A stretch of DNA of 5,197 nucleotides from Prevotellaceae bacterium (lineage in GTDB: Bacteria > Bacteroidota > Bacteroidia > Bacteroidales > Bacteroidaceae): NCBI GenBank assembly GCA_022508635.1, contig JAFLUV010000157.1:1-5197 (forward strand). Reading direction: 5' to 3'. The position numbers were made by a program, and so were the translations under genes. Of the stretch, positions 1 to 5,197 are shown in pieces. The notes beneath the pieces were generated by a model. It made no database searches. It saw only the letters and a program-made list of their open reading frames with translations, and was not told the origin of the DNA. The stretch's first letter is position 1, and every line of letters begins with the position of its first letter.

Positions 1-15
1 AGCAGGGAACGGCCC

Positions 16-2853
16 TTAGTACCACTCGATGTTGCTGCTGTAGGAGCTCTGCTTCCGCCACCGCAGCGCGTCGGCCAAAGTTCCCGCCTTGGCCGCAAAA
101 AGGAAGTTGAAGCTCGTGTAGGGACTGATGACCATGCTGCACGACATGGAGAAGCAGTGGAGGTCGCGAGACAGGGAGACAGTCGTCATGCTCAGCTTCT
201 TGTAGTTGAAGTCGTAGCCCGAGGAGAAGTTGATGTTCCAGCCCTCGGATATGCGGACGTTGCCCGAGAAGTTCAGCGTCTGCGTGAACTTGTACGGGTA
301 GCGCATCGTGCGCGGATTGATAGTCGCACTGTTGTCCTCGCGCATCGTCACGCCGTAGCTCACGGACAGGCTCCACGGCATCTGGAACTTCAGGTAGCCG
401 TCGGCGTCCGTCTCCTCCGTGCTCTCCCGCTCGGCGCCCCTCATGCCCTTCTTGCGCTCGGGGTCGACGTTCTGCATGTTCGGGTCCGTCTCGTCGTCGT
501 CCTCGTCGTCATCCCCGTCACTGTCACGGGCGGATGAGCGCCCCGGCATCCTGACCTTCATGCCGAGCAGCTTCCTGAGCGTCTGGTTGTTGAACGTATA
601 GGAGAGGTTCTGGCTCATGCCCTGGAAGCGCCCGAAGCGCCCCTTCGACCACTCCGTGTTGTCGCCCACGTAGACGCGGCCGTTCTCGTCGAACTCATAC
701 GCGTAAGTGGCGAAGACCGCGTTCAGCGAGAACGTGTAGCTCTTGGTCAGCTTCAAGCGCAGGCGCGTGTTCAGGTCGCTCCACGGCTGCCGCTTGGCCG
801 CCATGTTGTAGCCCAGCGAGAAGCCCAGCTCGTCGATGAGGCTTATCTTCTTCTCGCCCGTGGAGTCGCGGCTCGAGCGCAGCTTCATCTCCAGGTTGTT
901 GGAGACGTCGAACTGCACGCTGCCCGTCATGCCGCTGCCCGCAGTGCCGTACACGCCGCCGCTGAAGGGCGAGTACGTCACGGTCGAGACATTGCCGTTG
1001 GCATCCGTGCGCACATACGAGTCGTAGAAGCCCCACCGCGGCTTGCTGAAGTCCGGCGCATAGCTGAACGAGACGGAGGGCGTCACCATGTGGCGGACGG
1101 TCTTTATCTTCTTGCCGCCGAACCAGGGCATGGGCGTATAGAAGCCGTAGAGCTTCGTGTTGGCGCTGAGACTCATGTTGAAGTTGTAGACGTTGTAGAA
1201 GCCATAGAGCGTGTCGCGGCTCACGGCATTGCGCTCCTGGTCCCACGACTGCATGACCTTGTTCGTGTACATGCGGTCCGTAAAGGAGAAGTTCGGCGTA
1301 ACGTTGATGTACTTCGCCACCGTGAAGGACGCACTCACGGGCACCTGGTGCCGCATGCCGTTGCGCCAGTCCCTGACAAGGCTGCTCTTGAAGAGAAGGT
1401 TCTCCTTCGTGTTGATGCTGTTGCTCAGCGTACCGGAGTAGCTCAGGGCAATCTTCTCGTACCACCGCTCCTTGCCGACCATCTTCTTGCGCTTGAGGGG
1501 ATTGAAGCGGTTGAGCTGTATGTTGAGCGTAGGCAGGGTGACGGAAATACTGCTGTCGCGCACATTCTGCGAGAGGTTGAAAGTGCCGCTCAGCGTCAGC
1601 CCGATGTCGGAGAACGTCTTGCTGTACGAGATACTGCTCGTGCGCGTACTCTGCGTATAGCTCTCGGGGTTGTACATGCTCGTCAGGTTGTTGCGCTCAT
1701 AGCTGCTGGTGGCAAAGTTGACGCTGGCAGAAAAGCTCTGCGTAGGGTTCGCCTTCGCGTCCTGCCGGTGGCTCCACGTCAGCTTGAAGCTCTTCGAGAC
1801 CGTAAAGTCGGGCATGTTCTTCTCGCCCGTCTGGGTGTGCTGGTAGCTGACGTAGACGTTGCCGCTAAAGCGATAGCGCTTCCTGTAAGTCGACTGCCCG
1901 GACAAAGCCCACGAGCCCTTGGTATATATCTCGCCCAGCACCTTGAGGTCGACATAGTCGTTGATGGCAAAATAGTAGCCTCCGTCACGCAGGTAGAAAC
2001 CGCGCGACGTCTCATCGCCGTACGACGGCATGATGAAGCCGCTGCTGTACTTGCTCTTGAAAGGAAAGAATCCATAGGGAATAGCCAGCGGCAACGGCAC
2101 GTCCTCGACGACAAGATAGGTCGGCCCGAAGACGACATCCTTCCCCGGACGCATCTTGGCCCGCGTCATGTTCAGGTAGAAATGCGGGTGCGGCGCATCG
2201 CAAGTGGAATAGTAAGCCTTCTGCACATACATGGTGCCCACGCTGTCGCGCTTGCCGTCCAGTCCCTTCATGTATCCCTCGCCCTGCTGCGTATAGACGT
2301 TGGAGATGTAGGCCTTTCGCGACTTGAAGTTATAGCTTATACTGTCAGGCTCGTATTCCTCCGTGCCCTGCCTGAAGAGAGGCTTGCCAATGACAGCGCC
2401 CGTAGAGTCGGTACGCGACGTGGCATGCACCAGGCTGCTGTCGATGGCAATCTGGATAAGCTCAGCCTCCAGCTCCAAGTTCTGGTAGTTGACCTTGCTG
2501 CCACCATAGAGGTGGGCACGCGAACGCCTGTAGTCGAAAGTAATGGAGTCCTCTGCAGAATAGGTGACCGGCATATCCAGGGCATTCTTGCTCTTCGGCA
2601 TAGTGTCGGGCGGAACAGTGTCCTGCGGCACGGAGTCAGGCAATATGGTATAGGCACGGCGAGGGACACTGTCCGGATGCGAAGCAATGCTGTCCGCCTG
2701 CAAAAGCAAGCTATCAGAAAAGGAAGGAAGCGTGTCGGCAAGCAACGTATCAGCCTTGTCCTGCATAGAAAAGGCTACCCCTCCTGCAGGCTGAGCTGCC
2801 AGCGATGCAAGAACGTAGCACACCGTCAGTATCGATAATAACCTTGCCTTCAA
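16..2853 (-). CDS. lptD: LptD-like outer-membrane LPS assembly protein
   Basis: The 945-residue product should insert lipopolysaccharide into the outer leaflet, receiving it from the periplasmic Lpt bridge. Residues 1-29 are a signal peptide (K2, R4, hydrophobic core, no lipobox). Residues 35-85 are a low-complexity linker with eight D-[ST]-hydrophobic triplets. About 95-240 is the OstA/LptA-like periplasmic domain, ending in the family motif around C218 (YYSTCDAPHPHF) and VPLPLAIPYGFFPF (253-266). The remainder alternates like beta-barrel strands and ends in an aromatic residue (Y945), as outer-membrane proteins do. An acidic insert lies at 777-818, and LSRDLHC (894-900) matches what I recall of Bacteroidetes LptD C-termini. 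E. coli LptD is shorter, 784 residues. The start is TTG: an in-frame TAG lies two codons upstream, and the next ATG (residue 30) would lose the signal peptide. Family assignment is firm; the start is fairly sure. Confidence 0.93.
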   Translation of the reverse strand: MKARLLSILTVCYVLASLAAQPAGGVAFSMQDKADTLLADTLPSFSDSLLLQADSIASHPDSVPRRAYTILPDSVPQDTVPPDTMPKSKNALDMPVTYSAEDSITFDYRRSRAHLYGGSKVNYQNLELEAELIQIAIDSSLVHATSRTDSTGAVIGKPLFRQGTEEYEPDSISYNFKSRKAYISNVYTQQGEGYMKGLDGKRDSVGTMYVQKAYYSTCDAPHPHFYLNMTRAKMRPGKDVVFGPTYLVVEDVPLPLAIPYGFFPFKSKYSSGFIMPSYGDETSRGFYLRDGGYYFAINDYVDLKVLGEIYTKGSWALSGQSTYRKRYRFSGNVYVSYQHTQTGEKNMPDFTVSKSFKLTWSHRQDAKANPTQSFSASVNFATSSYERNNLTSMYNPESYTQSTRTSSISYSKTFSDIGLTLSGTFNLSQNVRDSSISVTLPTLNIQLNRFNPLKRKKMVGKERWYEKIALSYSGTLSNSINTKENLLFKSSLVRDWRNGMRHQVPVSASFTVAKYINVTPNFSFTDRMYTNKVMQSWDQERNAVSRDTLYGFYNVYNFNMSLSANTKLYGFYTPMPWFGGKKIKTVRHMVTPSVSFSYAPDFSKPRWGFYDSYVRTDANGNVSTVTYSPFSGGVYGTAGSGMTGSVQFDVSNNLEMKLRSSRDSTGEKKISLIDELGFSLGYNMAAKRQPWSDLNTRLRLKLTKSYTFSLNAVFATYAYEFDENGRVYVGDNTEWSKGRFGRFQGMSQNLSYTFNNQTLRKLLGMKVRMPGRSSARDSDGDDDEDDDETDPNMQNVDPERKKGMRGAERESTEETDADGYLKFQMPWSLSVSYGVTMREDNSATINPRTMRYPYKFTQTLNFSGNVRISEGWNINFSSGYDFNYKKLSMTTVSLSRDLHCFSMSCSMVISPYTSFNFLFAAKAGTLADALRWRKQSSYSSNIEWY
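490..513 (-). repeat. GAC/GAG trinucleotide run coding an Asp/Glu tract
   Basis: Eight consecutive acidic codons (GAT GAC GAC GAG GAC GAC GAC GAG, read on the minus strand) encode D781-E788 of LptD. The run is the core of a longer charged insert (residues 777-818). It is an imperfect triplet repeat, so in-frame length changes between strains by slippage are plausible. That last point is inference. Confidence 0.7.
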
Positions 2854-2878
2854 ACTCTACGTAGTGATTTTCAGTTTG

Positions 2879-2886
2879 CAAAGGTA
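2879..2886 (-). promoter_or_regulatory. Bacteroidetes-type -7 element for lptD
   Basis: The minus strand reads TACCTTTG, an exact match to TAnnTTTG. Twenty-five bases separate it from the TTG start, giving a 5' leader of roughly 18-20 nt if transcription begins 5-7 nt after the element. I see no TTG or TTTG at the usual -33 position; that spot instead holds the palindrome TGAGCTCA (2907-2914). A run of seven T on this strand (2889-2895) lies just upstream. With this promoter lptD can be transcribed independently of the HD gene. Confidence 0.6.
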
Positions 2887-2956
2887 CGAAAAAAATATCA
2901 TAGTTCTGAGCTCATCGTTCCTGCTTTTTCCTTTCTTTGCTTTTTTTAGCACGGAA

Positions 2957-3499
2957 CTACCCTTCAAAGCGTTCCATCCATGCCCGGAACACCTCAACCC
3001 CTTCGCTACCAAACTTCTTCAGACTGCGCATAGCCTGCTCTGGTGTCTTCTCCACATCAAGGTGCGACTTGGAGTAAAACTTGTCGGCATAGCAGACTAT
3101 CTGTTCCTCAATGCTCTGCGGTGTGAAGTCCTGATGTGGCAGTGGCAGGTTCTGTCGCTCTATCTCAGCTGCCGTAAGGCCTGTACCCGTGTGCCGCTCT
3201 GCCACTCGTGCATGGCGGTGCAGTCCCTCACGGCGCAGTATTTCGGCTCCCATCATGCCATGCCGGATGTAAGGTTCCGTGCCGTGACAGTGGATGCCCG
3301 GTGCATCAACGCGTGTAATGCCGATGTCATGCAGCATGGCGGCTTCCCAAAGGAACGTCTCGTCTGCTCCCAGTTCTGGATGTGCTTTTGCTATTTTCAA
3401 CGCTCGCCGTGCCACGTCGGTACTATGTTGCAGCAATATCTGCTCCAGCGGTGCGTTGTCCCCGCAGTATCTATGTATCAAGTCCTCTACTTGTACCAT
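2957..3499 (-). CDS. HD-domain (HDIG) phosphohydrolase, substrate unknown
   Basis: The 180-residue protein is a compact HD-superfamily enzyme, predicted to be a cytosolic metal-dependent phosphohydrolase; no signal peptide or membrane segment is visible. Likely metal ligands in order are H25 (LLQHS), H57-D58 within HDIG (57-60), H80 (RHGMMGAEIL), H103 (ERHTGTGL) and D139 (YADK). The extra histidines between HD and the last Asp recall dinuclear HD enzymes such as YqeK. From memory, the pattern from HGxxGAEILRxEGL through RHxGxGL to EEQIVCYADK also resembles the uncharacterised TIGR00295 group. The substrate cannot be told from sequence. It starts at ATG 3499 with no competing upstream start. 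It lies 103 bases upstream of lptD on the same strand, so read-through into lptD is possible, and I see no convincing terminator between them. It is divergent from the DUF1846 gene. Confidence 0.88.
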   Translation of the reverse strand: MVQVEDLIHRYCGDNAPLEQILLQHSTDVARRALKIAKAHPELGADETFLWEAAMLHDIGITRVDAPGIHCHGTEPYIRHGMMGAEILRREGLHRHARVAERHTGTGLTAAEIERQNLPLPHQDFTPQSIEEQIVCYADKFYSKSHLDVEKTPEQAMRSLKKFGSEGVEVFRAWMERFEG

Positions 3500-3515
3500 C
3501 GTTTCTATATTTCTG

Positions 3516-3523
3516 CAAAGTTA
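3516..3523 (-). promoter_or_regulatory. Bacteroidetes-type -7 element for the HD gene
   Basis: The minus strand reads TAACTTTG, matching TAnnTTTG. Only 16 bases separate it from the ATG, so the predicted leader is about 10 nt, nearly leaderless. A TTCG (3549-3546 on the minus strand, one mismatch from TTTG) lies 22 bases upstream, close to but slightly beyond the usual -33 spacing. Confidence 0.55.
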
Positions 3524-3541
3524 CGAAATTATTGCCGTTCC

Positions 3542-3549
3542 TTCGCGAA
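3542..3549. promoter_or_regulatory. TTCGCGAA palindrome at the centre of divergent promoters
   Basis: This perfect 8-base palindrome has its centre at 3545.5, exactly midway between the two -7 elements (3516-3523 and 3568-3575). Its half-sites give each strand a TTCG 22 bases from its own -7 element, so both promoters would share one -33 region. A second inverted repeat, AATTATT (3527-3533) and AATAATT (3548-3554), overlaps it. It could be a shared -33 region or an operator; it could also be chance. Confidence 0.35.
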
Positions 3550-3567
3550 TAATTCTTATTTTCTTTT

Positions 3568-3575
3568 TACCTTTG
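3568..3575 (+). promoter_or_regulatory. Bacteroidetes-type -7 element for the DUF1846 gene
   Basis: The sequence TACCTTTG is an exact TAnnTTTG match, identical to the lptD element. It lies 36 bases before the ATG at 3612, implying a leader of about 30 nt. A weak -33 candidate, TTCG at 3542-3545, lies 22 bases upstream. Confidence 0.6.
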
Positions 3576-3586
3576 TGCCCAGAAAA

Positions 3587-3611
3587 ACTAAAACAACTTA
3601 AAAGACTAAAG
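3587..3611 (+). promoter_or_regulatory. A-rich translation initiation leader without Shine-Dalgarno
   Basis: The 25 bases before the start codon are almost all A with scattered CT pairs and contain no GGAGG-like site. ACTAAA-type units begin at 3587, 3596 and 3605, a 9-base period. A-rich leaders of this kind are usual for well-translated genes in Bacteroidetes, and this supports the ATG at 3612 over any start further upstream. Confidence 0.5.
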
Positions 3612-5075
3612 ATGAAATACGGATTTGACAACGACAAATACATCTCCATTCAGTCGCAACACATCCAGGAGCGCATAGCGCAGTTCTCCGGCAAACTTTA
3701 CTTGGAACTCGGCGGTAAGCTCTTCGACGACTACCATGCCTGCCGCGTGTTGCCCGGTTTCCAGCCAGACAGTAAGCTGCGTATGTTCCAGCAGTTAAGT
3801 TCATCGGCAGAAATAGTCATCGTCATCAGTGCGCTTGACATTGAGAAAAACAAAGTACGACAGGACTTGGGCATTACCTACGATGAGGACGTGCTGCGCC
3901 TGCGCGCTGAGTTCCAGAACCGCGGTTTCTTAGTGAGCGGAGTGGTCATCACACACTACAACGGACAGAGTAGTGCCGCCAACTACCGCAAGCGTCTCGA
4001 GAACCTCGGCATCCGTGCCTACTACCACTATACCATTGAGGGTTATCCCAACAACGTACAGCTTATCGACTCTGAAGAGGGCTTCGGACGCAATGACTAC
4101 GTGGAAACCTCACGGCCTCTCGTCATCGTTACGGCACCTGGTCCCGGCAGCGGCAAGATGGCAGTCTGTCTGAGTCAGCTCTATCAGGAGCACAAGCGAG
4201 GTGTGGAGGCTGGTTATGCCAAGTTCGAGACTTTCCCGATCTGGAACCTGCCGCTGAAGCATCCTGTCAACATTGCCTACGAAGCTGCCACTGCCGACCT
4301 GGGCGACGTGAACATGATTGACCCTTTCCACATGGATGCCTACAATAAGGTGGCCATCAACTATAACCGTGACATTGAAATCTTCCCCGTTCTCAATGCA
4401 CTCTTCGACGGCATTTATGGCGAATGCCCCTATAAGTCACCCACAGACATGGGCGTCAACATGGTTGGCTTCTGTATCTGTGACGATGAGGTCTGCCAGC
4501 AGGCAGGCAAGGACGAGGTGATACGCCGTTACTACACGGCACTGAACCAAATGGCCTGCGGGGCATGCAACGATGCAGAAGTGAGCAAGATTGCCCTACT
4601 GCTCAAGCAGGCAAAAATCAGTACCGACGACCGGCGCGTCACCGTCGAGGCAAGGCTCAGGAAGGAAGAGTCAGGCGTTCCGTCGTCAGCCATTGAGTTG
4701 GAAGACGGCACCATCATCACAGCCGCATCCTCACCGCTACTCGGTACATCGGCATCCCTCCTGCTCAACGTCACCAAACATCTGGCAGGTATTGACCACA
4801 ATCTGAAGCTCATCTCGCAGGACTTCATTGAGCCTATTCAACGCACGAAGATAGAGTATTTAGGCGGACGCAACCCGCGTCTGCATACAGACGAAGTGCT
4901 CGTGGCACTCAGCGTCCTGAGCCGTCAGGACGAGAATTGTCGCCGTGCCCTTGCACAACTGCCCGCTTTGGCAGGCCTGCAAGCACACACCACCATCATG
5001 CTCGGCGAGGTAGACCGCAAGATATTCAAGAAACTTGGCGTAGACCTCACTTGCGATCCTGTCAGGAAAAACTAA
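3612..5075 (+). CDS. DUF1846 family protein, function unknown
   Basis: The 487-residue product matches the conserved DUF1846 (PF08903) pattern over its full length, near the usual size of about 490-500. Recognisable family blocks, from memory, are GFDNDKY (4-10), LYLELGGKLFDDYHACRVLPGF (29-50), EKNKVRQDLGITYDEDVLRLR (78-98), APGPGSGKMA (175-184), KFETFPIWNLPLKHPVN (204-220), NMIDPFHMDAY (234-244) and KSPTDMGVNMVGFCICDDE (275-293). The glycine-rich APGPGSGKM resembles a phosphate-binding loop but is not a true Walker A (P at the first Gly position, M after the Lys). No signal peptide or membrane segment is visible, so it is probably cytosolic. Five cysteines cluster at 288, 290, 295, 316 and 319. 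The ATG at 3612 is chosen because upstream in-frame codons would cross the promoter and the HD gene. Biochemical role is not established to my knowledge. Confidence 0.92.
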   Translation: MKYGFDNDKYISIQSQHIQERIAQFSGKLYLELGGKLFDDYHACRVLPGFQPDSKLRMFQQLSSSAEIVIVISALDIEKNKVRQDLGITYDEDVLRLRAEFQNRGFLVSGVVITHYNGQSSAANYRKRLENLGIRAYYHYTIEGYPNNVQLIDSEEGFGRNDYVETSRPLVIVTAPGPGSGKMAVCLSQLYQEHKRGVEAGYAKFETFPIWNLPLKHPVNIAYEAATADLGDVNMIDPFHMDAYNKVAINYNRDIEIFPVLNALFDGIYGECPYKSPTDMGVNMVGFCICDDEVCQQAGKDEVIRRYYTALNQMACGACNDAEVSKIALLLKQAKISTDDRRVTVEARLRKEESGVPSSAIELEDGTIITAASSPLLGTSASLLLNVTKHLAGIDHNLKLISQDFIEPIQRTKIEYLGGRNPRLHTDEVLVALSVLSRQDENCRRALAQLPALAGLQAHTTIMLGEVDRKIFKKLGVDLTCDPVRKN

Positions 5076-5124
5076 AAGTAATCCCCTCCCTGGGCAGGCT
5101 CGCATATCAATGCCTGGACTTCAA

Positions 5125-5178
5125 GTATTAATATGTGAGGCTTCGGGTTATATAACCCTGGGGCTTATGTATTAATAC
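5125..5178 (+). other. Long 54-nt stem-loop after the DUF1846 gene
   Basis: Pairing base i with base 10303-i gives 25 positions closed by the tetraloop AUAU (5150-5153). Eighteen are Watson-Crick pairs, five are G-U wobbles and two are mismatches (5140/5163 and 5144/5159). The outer arms are GTATTAATA with its complement ending at 5178; the inner arms are GGGTT and AACCC. It starts 50 bases after the stop codon. No T-run follows, so it is not a canonical intrinsic terminator. It may be an atypical terminator, a 3'-UTR stabilising hairpin, or one copy of a dispersed palindromic repeat. The fold is clear; the function is a guess. Confidence 0.6.
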
Positions 5179-5197
5179 CCTGGCCGGACTATTGCTC

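Noticed and set aside
4..16. AGGG...CCCT mini-hairpin at the lptD stop codon
   Set aside because: Only a 4-bp stem, and the window ends before any T-run could be seen.
695..1465. 256-codon open frame on the minus strand inside lptD in another frame
   Set aside because: Out-of-frame shadow of lptD, rich in Gln, Arg, His and Leu, with no recognisable motif.
1090..2838. Long open frame (582 codons) on the plus strand opposite lptD
   Set aside because: It lies antisense to a clearly recognisable LptD. Its translation is Arg/Val/Leu/His-rich low-information sequence with no recognisable domain, as expected from a G+C-rich opposite strand.
2889..2914. TGAGCTCA palindrome followed on the minus strand by seven T, as a terminator for the HD gene
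   Set aside because: The palindrome has no loop and only 4-bp arms, and 11 bases separate it from the T-run, so a stable terminator hairpin is not supported.
2864..3601. 245-codon plus-strand open frame opposite the HD gene
   Set aside because: Antisense to a gene with an intact HD active site. It also runs through both intergenic promoter regions, and its Cys/Phe-rich translation resembles no family.
3294..3611. Upstream extension of the DUF1846 reading frame to an ATG at 3294
   Set aside because: The extension is antisense to the HD gene and spans the promoter. Family proteins begin at about the GFDNDKY block, matching the ATG at 3612.
4913..4932. Perfect 8-bp inverted repeat with a 4-base loop (CGTCCTGA / TCAGGACG)
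   Set aside because: It lies inside the DUF1846 coding region, and one such repeat in about 5 kb is near chance once several loop sizes are allowed. No T-run follows.

Overview
The window looks like chromosomal DNA of a Bacteroidales bacterium with fairly high G+C; Prevotellaceae, Muribaculaceae or a relative would fit, but the genus cannot be fixed from this stretch. The evidence is threefold. The outer-membrane protein is of the Bacteroidetes LptD type. Three intergenic sites match the Bacteroidetes -7 promoter element TAnnTTTG. The gene starts lack Shine-Dalgarno sequences and have A-rich leaders instead. Hand counts of 60-base samples give about 65% G+C in the 3' half of lptD, 48% near its 5' end and 55-57% in the other two genes.

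Layout: (1) 16-2853, minus strand, a complete lptD-like gene for the outer-membrane lipopolysaccharide translocon, starting at TTG. (2) 2854-2956, a 103-base gap holding the lptD promoter. (3) 2957-3499, minus strand, a small HD-domain phosphohydrolase that could be co-transcribed into lptD. (4) 3500-3611, a divergent promoter region with two -7 elements placed symmetrically around the palindrome TTCGCGAA. (5) 3612-5075, plus strand, a DUF1846-family protein. (6) 5076-5197, a non-coding tail dominated by a long hairpin at 5125-5178. Bases 1-15 lie just past the lptD stop and are too short to interpret. No gene-free stretch exceeds 300 bases. I see no tRNA, rRNA, CRISPR array or insertion sequence.

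The genes do not form an obvious single pathway. LptD is an essential envelope factor in the bacteria where it has been studied. The HD protein is a predicted metal-dependent phosphohydrolase of unknown substrate. The DUF1846 protein is conserved but uncharacterised. The HD and DUF1846 genes share a compact divergent promoter region, so joint control is possible. Overall this is an ordinary core-genome region. The most interesting unexplained structure is the 54-nt stem-loop after the DUF1846 gene, whose G-U wobble pairs all favour folding of the plus-strand RNA.
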